Assembly: GCA_041497605.1 (NCBI GenBank)
Contig: JBGQGW010000098.1
Location: forward strand, 1-12,948
Length of the DNA stretch: 12,948 bases
Direction of reading: 5' to 3'
From: JBGPTK01 sp041497605
Lineage (GTDB): Bacteria; Acidobacteriota; Terriglobia; Acidiferrales; UBA7541
The stretch's first letter is position 1. Each line of letters begins with the position of its first letter. A model generated the notes under the pieces. The model saw only the letters and a list, made by a program, of their open reading frames with translations, was not told the DNA's origin and made no database searches. The translations under genes and the position numbers were made by a program. Positions 1 through 6,913 of the stretch are shown here, piece after piece.

Positions 1-1
1 A

Positions 2-106
2 TTGGTTGTCCAGATCGTGAATGCCCATTCTAAAGATTTGCGTGCAACGGAAGTAGCAGCCTTGTACGCTCGTTGCAGCCTCGAATTGTCGGCTCGGAGG
101 TCGTAA
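2..106 (+). CDS. 3' end of an unidentified gene (partial)
   Basis: An open frame enters from the left edge, reads 34 codons and stops at TAA (104-106). The visible C-terminus includes the peptide AHSKDLRATEVAALYARC and ends in SARRS. I do not recognise the family, and the fragment is too short to assign a function. It is supported as coding by its fit with what follows: its stop codon lies 2 bases before the preferred TTG start of the PP2C phosphatase, and that gene's ribosome binding site (GGAGG at 96-100) lies inside this reading frame. This is the usual arrangement of translationally coupled genes, so the two probably belong to one operon. It could also be a chance open frame of about 100 bases. 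Confidence 0.45.
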   Translation: MVVQIVNAHSKDLRATEVAALYARCSLELSARRS

Positions 107-108
107 AG

Positions 109-891
109 TTGGAAGTCGCATCCGCTGTCACAGCCCCCCCGGAATTCGATCAGCAAAGCTTCGAGAATGAAGAGGCGCGCACTGTGCAGCAGGCCCTCTT
201 GCCGACCGGGCCGCTGATTGCTCCCACTTTTGAGATCGCTTTTCGCAATCAGGCCATCGCCGAAGTCGGCGGCGATTTCCTGGACTATTTTTACCTGGCC
301 GATGGGCGCCTGGGTTTTTATCTGGCGGATGTGGTGGGCAAGGGATTGTCCGCGGCCATGTATGCCACGCTGGCAATGGGAACGATTCGCGCAATCCACA
401 AGTCCGGCCAGCCTCCGGGAGACGTGCTCGAATTATTCAATCACCGGCTGATGGTTCGTCCGGTGCCGCGCCGGTTTTGTGCCATCCAGTATGCCGTTCT
501 CAATCCGTCCACTCTTCAGATGCACTGCTGCAACGCCGGCCTGCCCTATCCGATCCATATTTCGGAGGGTCGCTCTCAGGCGCTGAATGTCGGAGGAATT
601 CCTTCGGGCATTTTCGACGCCATCCATTACGAACAATTCTCTCTGCAATTGGCGCCGGGCGATGCCGTGCTGTTTGCCACGGACGGCCTGCACGAAGCGG
701 CGGATTCCGATTTGAATGAATTCGGATTCGAACGGTTGATTGAGTTGTGTGGGGGCAGCAGCCAGGACTCTGCGGATGTCCTGCTCGACCGCGTTCTAGC
801 CGCCGCCAGCCATCACTCCGGCGGACGTCAACAGGATGACGTCACCGTAGTCGTCCTGAAAGTCTTACCGGCTTCGAAAAACCATCCTTGA
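109..891 (+). CDS. PP2C-family protein serine/threonine phosphatase (SpoIIE/RsbU type)
   Basis: Predicted cytoplasmic Mn/Mg-dependent phosphoserine/phosphothreonine phosphatase of 260 residues. Nearly the whole protein is the SpoIIE/RsbU catalytic domain (about residues 24-254). The metal-binding aspartates are visible in order: VGGDF (D56), LADVVGKG (D74), LFATDGLHEA (D192) and QQDDVTVVVLK (D243/D244). The GLPYP and GIPSGIF strands between them are also typical. There is no GAF, PAS, HAMP or membrane segment, so any sensing must come from a partner protein. Family members act in partner-switching cascades by dephosphorylating an anti-sigma-factor antagonist (STAS protein). That role is inferred, since no STAS or anti-sigma kinase gene is in view. 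I chose TTG at 109 because GGAGG lies 8 bases upstream; a TTG at 73 in the same frame would add 12 residues without a good binding site. The downstream gene is convergent, so this is the last gene of its operon. Confidence 0.88.
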   Translation: MEVASAVTAPPEFDQQSFENEEARTVQQALLPTGPLIAPTFEIAFRNQAIAEVGGDFLDYFYLADGRLGFYLADVVGKGLSAAMYATLAMGTIRAIHKSGQPPGDVLELFNHRLMVRPVPRRFCAIQYAVLNPSTLQMHCCNAGLPYPIHISEGRSQALNVGGIPSGIFDAIHYEQFSLQLAPGDAVLFATDGLHEAADSDLNEFGFERLIELCGGSSQDSADVLLDRVLAAASHHSGGRQQDDVTVVVLKVLPASKNHP

Positions 892-911
892 TTCCATCCG
901 GGCAAAAACTC

Positions 912-930
912 GCGGGCTTGACCGGCCCGC
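912..930. terminator. Bidirectional rho-independent terminator between convergent genes
   Basis: GCGGGC (912-917) and GCCCGC (925-930) form a 6-bp GC stem with a 7-base loop between the two stop codons (891 on +, 935 on -). Read on the - strand, the stem is followed after 3 bases by five T (from AAAAA at 904-908), a good terminator for the carboxykinase gene. Read on the + strand, the T run (938-942) is 7 bases away, so termination of the phosphatase transcript should be weaker. Confidence 0.6.
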
Positions 931-934
931 ATGG

Positions 935-2695
935 CTATTTTTGTGGGACGATCACTTGCTGCAACCGCTGCGTGAGTTTTTCCTTCTCGAGGCGAATTTC
1001 CTCGGGCAGCCGCCCGCCGAATTTCTCGTAGAACTGGCCGACCGATTCGACTTCTTCCGCCCAGTTGGCGGGATCAACCAGCAGCAATTCTTCCATTGTC
1101 GCGCGCGAAATGTTCAGCCCGTCGAGCGTCAACCCATCCGGCGTGGGCACGAATCCAATGGGCGTCTCGGCGGCCTTGGCTTTGCCCTCGATGCGCTCCA
1201 GCATCCACTTCAGCACGCGCACATTTTCGCCATAGCCGGGCCACAAGAATTTTCCATCCGCGCCTTTGCGGAACCAGTTCACATGGAAAACGCGGGGCGG
1301 GTGCGCCACGCGCCGGCCCATCTCGATCCAGTGGCGGAAATAATCCGCCATGTTGAATCCGCAGAAGGGCAGCATCGCCATCGGATCGCGCCGCGTGACG
1401 CCCACCGCGCCGGTGGCCGCAGCCGTCGTTTCCGAGGCCATGATCGAGCCGACGAACACGCCGTGCTGCCAGTCGCGCGATTCGTACACCAGCGGAGCCA
1501 CACGCGCGCGGCGCCCGCCGAAGATGAATGCGGAAATCGGCACCCCGGCAGGATCTTCCCAGTGTTTCGAAAGGCTGGGCGCCTGCCGGGCCGGCACGGT
1601 GTAGCGCGAATTGGGATGCGCCGCCGGCTCTTTTCCCGGACGCCACGCTTGTCCTTTCCAGTCAACCAGGCCATCGGGTGGCGGGCTGGTCATTCCTTCC
1701 CACCACGGTTCCTGCTGCGCCGTCAGTGCCACATTGGTGAAAATGGAATTGCCGTGCAGCGCCTTCATCACATGCGAGTTCGTCTGGTCATTCGTGCCGG
1801 GCGCGACGCCGAAGAATCCCGCTTCCGGATTGATGGCGCGCAGGTACCCGTCCGCGCCAACGTGCAGCCAGGCAATGTCGTCGCCGATTGTCCAAACCCG
1901 GTAGCCCTGGTCTTCGAGCGCCGAGGCCATCAGCGCCAGGTTCGTCTTGCCGCACGCGCTGGGGAATGCGGCGCACATGTACGTCACTTTGCCCCCTGGA
2001 TCTTCCAGGCCCAGAATCAGCATGTGCTCGGCCATCCAGTTTTGCTCGCGCGCCATCCAGCTCGCGATCCGCAGCGCGAAACACTTTTTCCCCAGCAGAG
2101 CATTACCGCCGTAGCCCGAGCCGACGCTCCAGATCAATCGTTCTTCGGGGAAGTGCAAAATAAATCGCCGCTCGGGATTTAAATCGCCCAGCGAGTGCAG
2201 CCCGGGCACAAAATCCGATGAGCTGCCCAACCGGTCCAGCGCCACCTTGCCCATGCGCGACATGATGCGCATGCTGGCCACTACGTAGGGACTGTCGGTA
2301 ACTTCCACGCCAACCTTGCTGTAGGGCGATGCCGCCGGTCCCAGGATGTAAGGCACCACGTACATTGTGCGTCCCTTCATCGCGCCATCGAAGAGCGGCC
2401 TCACTTTCTGTTTTGCTTCCTCGGGCGCCATCCAATTGTTCGTCGGGCCGGCTTCGTCCTTTGTGCGCGTGCAGATAAACGTGACGCCTTCCGTGCGGGC
2501 CACATCATTTGGGTTGCTGCGGTGCAGGTAGCAATTGGGATAGGTCTTCGGGTTCAGCCCCAGGTAAGTGCCGTCGCGAAGCATTTCATCGGCCAGGCGT
2601 TGATTTTCCTGTTCGGATCCGTCGCACCAGGCGATCTTTGCAGGCCTTGTGAGCCGAGCGGCTTCTTCAACCCAATTTTCAAGTGGTGTAGCCAC
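935..2695 (-). CDS. pckG: Phosphoenolpyruvate carboxykinase (GTP)
   Basis: Cytoplasmic enzyme that converts oxaloacetate plus GTP to phosphoenolpyruvate, CO2 and GDP, the entry step of gluconeogenesis. It has 586 residues, slightly short of the roughly 600-620 usual for the GTP family, and looks complete. Visible signatures are the substrate and metal region YGGNALLGKKCFALRIAS (196-213), the metal-ligand His in AEHMLILG (H224), the P-loop FPSACGKTN with the family's reactive cysteine (C248), kinase-2 GDDIAW (271-276), the HPNSR anion-binding segment (360-364) and the guanine-binding region WFRKGADGKFLWPGYGEN (474-491). These exclude the unrelated ATP-type enzyme. The start is GTG with GAGGAGG about 4 bases upstream. 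It is monocistronic here: convergent with the phosphatase and divergent from a small orphan gene. Control is not visible beyond a possible promoter at 2801-2829. Confidence 0.97.
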   Translation of the reverse strand: MATPLENWVEEAARLTRPAKIAWCDGSEQENQRLADEMLRDGTYLGLNPKTYPNCYLHRSNPNDVARTEGVTFICTRTKDEAGPTNNWMAPEEAKQKVRPLFDGAMKGRTMYVVPYILGPAASPYSKVGVEVTDSPYVVASMRIMSRMGKVALDRLGSSSDFVPGLHSLGDLNPERRFILHFPEERLIWSVGSGYGGNALLGKKCFALRIASWMAREQNWMAEHMLILGLEDPGGKVTYMCAAFPSACGKTNLALMASALEDQGYRVWTIGDDIAWLHVGADGYLRAINPEAGFFGVAPGTNDQTNSHVMKALHGNSIFTNVALTAQQEPWWEGMTSPPPDGLVDWKGQAWRPGKEPAAHPNSRYTVPARQAPSLSKHWEDPAGVPISAFIFGGRRARVAPLVYESRDWQHGVFVGSIMASETTAAATGAVGVTRRDPMAMLPFCGFNMADYFRHWIEMGRRVAHPPRVFHVNWFRKGADGKFLWPGYGENVRVLKWMLERIEGKAKAAETPIGFVPTPDGLTLDGLNISRATMEELLLVDPANWAEEVESVGQFYEKFGGRLPEEIRLEKEKLTQRLQQVIVPQK

Positions 2696-2800
2696 TTAAC
2701 CTCCTCGATGATTTGGAGCGGGAACGACCCTCGGTCGAGCATTCCGGGCCCATTGGCGAGCCCAGCATCAAGCAAAGAGACAATTTGGATGCCCGCGAAA

Positions 2801-2829
2801 AGTCTAGGCCACGCACCTGGCAATTGCAA
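2801..2829 (-). promoter_or_regulatory. Candidate sigma-70 promoter for the PEP carboxykinase gene
   Basis: On the - strand, TTGCAA (2829-2824; 4 of 6 to the -35 consensus) is followed by a 17-base spacer and TAGACT (2806-2801; 4 of 6 to the -10 consensus). Transcription would start near 2794 and leave a leader of about 98 bases. The rest of the 218-base divergent spacer shows no other convincing element for this gene. It is a pattern match only. Confidence 0.35.
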
Positions 2830-2896
2830 GGTACAGCACCACAGCGATGTCACCGAAGCCTCATCAATCACTCCGTCACTGTGTGGCCATGTGGGG

Positions 2897-2905
2897 TGTT
2901 ATACT
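2897..2905 (+). promoter_or_regulatory. Extended -10 promoter of the 93-residue orphan gene
   Basis: TGTTATACT is a TGn extended -10 motif joined to TATACT (2900-2905). No good -35 is present, as is common for extended -10 promoters. The ATG begins at 2914, only 8 bases after the -10, which is about where transcription would start. The transcript would therefore have no leader or almost none, in agreement with the lack of a ribosome binding site. Confidence 0.5.
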
Positions 2906-2913
2906 TCGCTCAG

Positions 2914-3195
2914 ATGTACGCCCGGAAACTCCAGGTCGCGGTTCTAATCGACGGCGAACGCCGCCCCTGTCCGCTCGAATGGCTCGACGGTTTTTGCATG
3001 CGCAATTTCACCGGCTCCGCCGATTTCGACGATACCCTGCCCACCGGCGAAGGCCATTTGGAGGCCAGCCTGCGAGTTGACCCGGCGCAATTCGCTTCCT
3101 CATTCGCCCAATGGATTAATCAGCGAGGCAAAGCGGATGGCAAAAAGGTCCAGGTCGAAGTCCACGAAGAGTACGTCCCGCCGAGGAATCCTTAG
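2914..3195 (+). CDS. Hypothetical protein, 93 residues
   Basis: I do not recognise this family. The protein is soluble, mildly acidic, and has no signal peptide or membrane segment. It begins MYARKLQVAVLIDGERRPC and contains LEWLDGFCMRNFTGSADFDD, two cysteines (C19, C28) and an acidic C-terminal stretch (VQVEVHEEYVPP). Strong GC preference at third codon positions from the ATG onward supports real coding. The frame stays open upstream to 2713, but that part has poor codon use and overlaps the promoter, so I place the start at the ATG at 2914. No ribosome binding site precedes it, and an extended -10 motif lies 8 bases upstream, suggesting leaderless expression. It stands alone: divergent from the PEP carboxykinase gene and convergent with the patatin gene. 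Its stop codon lies within the first copy of a 9-base repeat. Confidence 0.7.
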   Translation: MYARKLQVAVLIDGERRPCPLEWLDGFCMRNFTGSADFDDTLPTGEGHLEASLRVDPAQFASSFAQWINQRGKADGKKVQVEVHEEYVPPRNP

Positions 3196-3225
3196 CAGGC
3201 TATTTCTGAAGCTTGTTCATTACTA

Positions 3226-3386
3226 GCAGGCTGCGGAAACAGTCGATAGCCGCTCTCCGATGGAATGGCCACTCTGGATGAGCGACGAAGAAACAATCTT
3301 CTGCTCAAGCATTTGTGATTTGCTCCCGATTCCTCGTCGCTTCGCTCCTCGGAATGACACACAAAGTGAGTTTTTCCGCAGCCTGC
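3226..3386. mobile_element. MITE-like element bounded by 14-bp inverted repeats
   Basis: GCAGGCTGCGGAAA (3226-3239) returns as its perfect reverse complement TTTCCGCAGCCTGC (3373-3386), enclosing a 161-bp unit in the spacer between two convergent genes. A 9-base direct repeat, TAGCAGGCT, occurs at 3193-3201 and again at the left end (3224-3232). No protein is encoded. The inside holds a second repeat-like motif (3328-3360). Size, terminal inverted repeats and intergenic position fit a non-autonomous miniature transposable element or a dispersed intergenic repeat. No clear target-site duplication is visible. Confidence 0.55.
3328..3360. repeat. Dispersed intergenic repeat motif
   Basis: The segment begins GATTCCTCGTCGCTTCG and ends CTCCTCGGAATGACAC. 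Its outer arms, ATTCC and GGAAT, are inverted. On the other strand it reads as the TGTCATTCCGAG... AGGAATC type of repeat that recurs between genes in many bacterial genomes. That link is from memory, not from a search. It lies inside the inverted-repeat element and does not encode protein. Confidence 0.5.
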
Positions 3387-3401
3387 AAGAGTTCAACTCT
3401 T
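3387..3401. repeat. 15-bp perfect palindrome over the patatin stop codon
   Basis: AAGAGTT-C-AACTCTT is perfectly symmetrical. It starts at the base after the right end of the 161-bp element and covers the stop codon of the patatin gene (3393-3395). It may be part of the element's insertion target or a weak transcript-end hairpin. It has no GC-rich stem and no following T run, so I do not call it a terminator. Confidence 0.4.
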
Positions 3402-4277
3402 CTCATCCGGCTGTGCTGGCGAATCCCGGTGCGGAGCAATCGGGGACCGCCGCGCAATCGCCTCTCGAATCTGCGGCAACGCCGCGCGCGTAGCGGCTTC
3501 ACCCGCCGCCACCAGTTGCGGCGTCATTTGAAAATCATCCCACAGAAAGTGATGGACCTCGGGCTCGATGATCACGTCGGCTGCTGCCCGCCACGCCCCG
3601 CGCGAGTGGGCCTGGATAATCGAAAACGACCGGCTGATCACTTCAATCGTGTTTCGCGGCTTTTCGTTCAGCAGCCCTGGCTCCAGATGGATTCCGATCA
3701 CCACCTGAGCTCCCATTTGGCGCACTTCCTCAGTCGGTACCGGCGCGGTCAGGAATCCATCCACCATATATTGCCCTTGGTGCTCCACCGGCAAAAAAAG
3801 GCCCGGATACGCGCACGAGGCGCGGACCGCGGGCCCAATCTCGCCTTCGGTGAAGCAGATGGTTTCGCCGCGCACCAGGTCCGTGGCCACGATGCCCAGG
3901 GGGGTTTTCAGTTCCTCAAAATAGGTGAACGACGAGAATCGCTGCAGATAAAACTCCAACTTCTCGTTCGACGCCATGCCCAGCCGCGAAATCGTCCAGC
4001 GCCCAAAATCCTTGAATTTCGTCAGCGCGCCCTGCCGTTCCATCTCGTCGAGCGTTGCGCCGCTGCAATAGGCCGCGCCGATCAGCGCGCCCACGCTGGT
4101 ACCCGCCACCAGGTCAATGGGGATGCCCTCTTCTTGCAGCACGCGCAGCACGCCGATATGGGCGATCCCGCGCGCGAACCCTCCCCCCAGTGCCAGGCCA
4201 ATCCGCGGGCGTCCATTTGCCGGGCCGTACGCAAACGAACGCAGGCCCTGGACCGCGCTTCCAAGCCATTTCAGCAT
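3393..4277 (-). CDS. Patatin-like phospholipase (RssA/NTE-type serine esterase)
   Basis: Predicted serine hydrolase of 294 residues that cleaves acyl esters of phospholipids or lysophospholipids. The patatin domain spans roughly residues 25-200. The oxyanion loop is GGGFARG (31-37), the nucleophile elbow is GTSVG (Ser61) and the second dyad residue is Asp173 in MVDGF, so the Ser-Asp dyad is intact. There is no signal peptide, no strong membrane segment and no cyclic-nucleotide-binding domain, so it resembles the short bacterial RssA-like branch and is probably cytoplasmic. The true substrate is unknown. The ATG at 4277-4275 has GGGGAG 9 bases upstream; an out-of-frame ATG between them is too close to that site to compete well. 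It is divergent from the FadN-type gene across 120 bases, so a lipase and a beta-oxidation enzyme share one regulatory spacer. Confidence 0.9.
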   Translation of the reverse strand: MLKWLGSAVQGLRSFAYGPANGRPRIGLALGGGFARGIAHIGVLRVLQEEGIPIDLVAGTSVGALIGAAYCSGATLDEMERQGALTKFKDFGRWTISRLGMASNEKLEFYLQRFSSFTYFEELKTPLGIVATDLVRGETICFTEGEIGPAVRASCAYPGLFLPVEHQGQYMVDGFLTAPVPTEEVRQMGAQVVIGIHLEPGLLNEKPRNTIEVISRSFSIIQAHSRGAWRAAADVIIEPEVHHFLWDDFQMTPQLVAAGEAATRAALPQIREAIARRSPIAPHRDSPAQPDEKS

Positions 4278-4345
4278 TTCAGCATTCTCCCCGCTTCGAG
4301 ACGTGCCTTTAGTTTAGCGCGTTTCGCCTCGCCTGGGATTTTCCG

Positions 4346-4374
4346 TTGACCGCACGATACTGGTTCTGTAACCT
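4346..4374 (+). promoter_or_regulatory. Weak candidate promoter for the FadN-type gene
   Basis: TTGACC (4346-4351; 5 of 6 to the -35 consensus) is followed after 17 bases by TAACCT (4369-4374; 3 of 6 to the -10 consensus) in the 120-base divergent spacer. Transcription would start about 15 bases before the ATG at 4398. The -35 is good and the -10 is poor, so it may need an activator or may not be used. Confidence 0.3.
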
Positions 4375-4397
4375 CCGAGTTTGCCTCGAGCCAGCCT

Positions 4398-6845
4398 ATG
4401 AAAACACAAATCGAGCGGGTCGCGGTCCTCGGCGCCGGAACCATGGGCGCGCGCATCGCCGCGCACTTCGCCAATGCGGGAGTCTCCTGTGCGTTGCTGG
4501 ATATCGTCCCCGGTGAGCTGACCGCCGACGAGAAAAAGCGCGGCCTGGCGCTCGATCAGCCCGAAGTCCGCAACCGCATCGTTCGCGCCGGCCTCGAAGC
4601 CGCGAAGAAATCGCGTCCCGCCGCTTTTTTCACGCCGGAAACCGCGCGGCTCATCCGCATCGGCAATTTTGAAGATAATCTGGCCTGGTGCGCGGATGCC
4701 GACTGGATCATCGAAGTGGTCGCCGAAAATCTCGAAATCAAGCGCAACCTTCTCGCCCGCGTCGAGCAGCACCGCAAGCCCGGCACCCTGGTAACCACCA
4801 ACACTTCCGGCCTGCCGATCCACACCATCGCCGAAGGGCGCTCCGAAGATTTCCAGCGGCATTGGGCGGGAACGCATTTTTTCAATCCGCCGCGCTACAT
4901 GAAGCTGGTGGAATTGATTCCCGGCCCGAAGACCAGCCCCGAAGTGCTCGAAGCCCTCGGCAATTTTTGCGATCGCGCGCTGGGCAAGGGAGTGGTGGTC
5001 GCCAAGGATACGCCCAACTTCATCGCCAACCGCATCGGCACGTATTCCATCCTCAACGTGCTGCGAGTGATGCGCGAGCTCGAAATGACCGTCGAGGAAG
5101 TCGACGCCTGCACCGGCCCCGCCGTGGGATGGCCGAAGTCCGCCACCTTCCGCACCGCCGACATCGTCGGCCTCGATATCCTGGTTCACGTCGTCCGCAA
5201 CGTCCACGAAAACGCGCCGGACGACGAATCGCGCGAAATGTATCGCGTGCCGCCGCTGATCGAGGAAATGATCAAGCGCGGCTGGCTGGGCGAAAAAACC
5301 GGCAAAGGTTTTTATCAGCGCGTCAAACCAGACGGCGAAAGCGAAATTCTCACCCTCGATTGGCAGAAGATGGACTATCGCCCGCGCCAGAAAGCCCGCT
5401 TCGCTTCCATCGAAGCCGGAAAGCAAATGGAAGATACGCGCGAACGCATCCGCATGCTCGCCGGTCCCGCCCTCGCTGGTAAGGAAGGCGACAAGGCCAA
5501 TCGATTCCTGTGGGCCAGCCTATCCGAAATGTGTTCCTACGCCGCCCGCCGCGTTCCAGAAATTGCCGATCGCATCCCGGATGTAGATGCCGCCATGCGC
5601 TGGGGCTTCGCCTGGGAACTCGGCCCGTTTGAAATCTGGGATACGCTCGGCGTGGAATCCATGGCCAAAGCGCTGGAGCGCGAAAAGCGGCCGGTGCCGC
5701 CGCTCGTTGCCAGTCTGCTTTCTTCGGGCAAGAAATCCTTCTACGAATCGCAGCAAGGAAGCACCAGCTATTTTGATTTCGCCGCGTCTTCCTATCAGCC
5801 GGTGCCGCAGCCCGCGGGCATCCTCATCCTGAAATCGCTCAAGGAACAATCGAAAGTGGTGCACCAGAACGCCGGGGCCAGCCTGATCGACCTTGGCGAC
5901 GGCGTCGTCTGCTGCGAATTTCACGCCAAGATGAACTCCATCGGCGGCGACATCGTCTCCATGATTCACGCGGGCATCAAGCGCCTGGAAAATGATTTCG
6001 AAGCCATGGTGATTGCCAACCAGGCCGTGAATTTTTCCGTGGGCGCGAATCTGATGTTGTTGCTGATGACCGCGCAGGAAGAAGAATGGGACGACATTCA
6101 TCTCGCCGTCCGCCAGTTCCAGAATGTGAATCTCGCCATCAAGTATGCGCCGCGGCCGGTGGTGGTCGCGCCGCAGGGCATGGCTCTCGGCGGCGGCTGC
6201 GAGATCATTTTGCACGGCGCCCGGGTTCACGCGGCCGCCGAAGCCTATATCGGCCTGGTGGAAGCCGGCGTCGGCTTGATTCCCGCGGGCGGCGGCACCA
6301 AGGAAATGCTGATTCGCGCGAATGAGCACGCCGCCGGCGCGGAGGATCTCGATTTATTCCACGCGCTCAAGCCGGTCTTCGAAACCATCGCCATGGCCAA
6401 AGTTTCCACCAGCGGTGAAGAGGCCCGCTCGCTCGGCTTTTTGCGGCGCGGCGATTTCGTGGCCATGAATCGCGATCGCCAGGTCGCCGACGCGAAGGAA
6501 ACCGCGCTGGCCATGGTCCGCGCCAGTTATCGCTCGCCCGCTCCCAGCGCCGCCGAAGGCGCAAAGACCACACAAATCCGCGTCCTCGGCGAAGAATTCA
6601 ATGCCGGCGCCAAGCTCGCCATCCACATGATGCTTCGCGGCGAATACATCACCGAATACGACGCCCTGGTCGCCCGCAAACTCGCCAACATCCTGGCTGG
6701 CGGCTCGCTCTCCGCTCCGCAATTAGTCAGCGAACAGTACATCCTCGACCTCGAGCGCGAAGCCTTCGTCTCTCTCTGCGGCGAACGCAAGACGCAAGCC
6801 CGCATCGCCCACACCCTGAAAACCGGCAAGCCTCTCCGCAATTAA
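4398..6845 (+). CDS. fadN: 3-hydroxyacyl-CoA dehydrogenase / enoyl-CoA hydratase fusion (FadN type)
   Basis: Bifunctional beta-oxidation enzyme of 815 residues. The C-terminal part hydrates trans-2-enoyl-CoA and the N-terminal part oxidises L-3-hydroxyacyl-CoA with NAD. The NAD-binding fold (about 5-190) starts VAVLGAGTMGARIAAHFA. The dehydrogenase dyad is H160 (GTHFFNPPR) with E172 (KLVELIPG). The dehydrogenase C-terminal domain follows (about 205-310, ending GWLGEKTGKGFY), with a second copy-like region at about 370-460. The crotonase domain (about 490-690) has oxyanion-hole glycines near FSVGAN and ALGGG, and catalytic Glu602 (GGGCEI) and Glu622 (GLVEAGVGLIP), 20 residues apart as usual. 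The order dehydrogenase then hydratase matches Bacillus FadN and is the reverse of E. coli FadB. No clear ribosome binding site precedes the ATG. The thiolase and acyl-CoA dehydrogenase that often follow FadN are absent; a transposase unit comes next instead. Confidence 0.93.
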   Translation: MKTQIERVAVLGAGTMGARIAAHFANAGVSCALLDIVPGELTADEKKRGLALDQPEVRNRIVRAGLEAAKKSRPAAFFTPETARLIRIGNFEDNLAWCADADWIIEVVAENLEIKRNLLARVEQHRKPGTLVTTNTSGLPIHTIAEGRSEDFQRHWAGTHFFNPPRYMKLVELIPGPKTSPEVLEALGNFCDRALGKGVVVAKDTPNFIANRIGTYSILNVLRVMRELEMTVEEVDACTGPAVGWPKSATFRTADIVGLDILVHVVRNVHENAPDDESREMYRVPPLIEEMIKRGWLGEKTGKGFYQRVKPDGESEILTLDWQKMDYRPRQKARFASIEAGKQMEDTRERIRMLAGPALAGKEGDKANRFLWASLSEMCSYAARRVPEIADRIPDVDAAMRWGFAWELGPFEIWDTLGVESMAKALEREKRPVPPLVASLLSSGKKSFYESQQGSTSYFDFAASSYQPVPQPAGILILKSLKEQSKVVHQNAGASLIDLGDGVVCCEFHAKMNSIGGDIVSMIHAGIKRLENDFEAMVIANQAVNFSVGANLMLLLMTAQEEEWDDIHLAVRQFQNVNLAIKYAPRPVVVAPQGMALGGGCEIILHGARVHAAAEAYIGLVEAGVGLIPAGGGTKEMLIRANEHAAGAEDLDLFHALKPVFETIAMAKVSTSGEEARSLGFLRRGDFVAMNRDRQVADAKETALAMVRASYRSPAPSAAEGAKTTQIRVLGEEFNAGAKLAIHMMLRGEYITEYDALVARKLANILAGGSLSAPQLVSEQYILDLEREAFVSLCGERKTQARIAHTLKTGKPLRN

Positions 6846-6879
6846 CGCAACGCCCCACTTTCGAATCTCGAATTGTCTA

Positions 6880-6905
6880 TGTAGGGGCCGGCTTCAGCCG
6901 CGCCC
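6880..6905 (+). repeat. REP sequence, left copy
   Basis: After one T, the unit opens with the REP-type GTAG foot (6881-6884). An imperfect hairpin follows: GGGC-CGGCT, loop TC, then AGCCG-C-GCCC, a 9-bp stem with a single bulged C. This is the standard REP layout. The 26-base segment is repeated exactly in reverse complement at 7444-7469. It starts 35 bases after the FadN-type stop codon, so it may also shape the end of that transcript. Confidence 0.8.
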
Positions 6906-6913
6906 GCTTTGAT

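Noticed and set aside
73..108. Earlier TTG start of the PP2C phosphatase
   Set aside because: No ribosome binding site, and the extra 12 residues overlap the probable upstream gene. TTG at 109 has GGAGG at good spacing.
941..2182. 413-codon open frame on the + strand opposite the PEP carboxykinase gene
   Set aside because: Mirror of a GC-rich real gene: Arg/His/Ala-rich, no recognisable motif, and the opposite strand encodes an unmistakable enzyme.
2713..2913. N-terminal extension of the 93-residue orphan protein
   Set aside because: The open frame continues upstream, but codon use is poor, it covers the promoter region, and the protein pattern begins at the ATG at 2914.
3315..4349. 344-codon + strand open frame opposite the patatin gene
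   Set aside because: Shadow of the patatin frame, and it begins inside repetitive intergenic DNA.
4314..5426. 370-codon - strand open frame opposite the FadN-type gene
   Set aside because: Antisense shadow of a clear coding frame; no domain or start signal.
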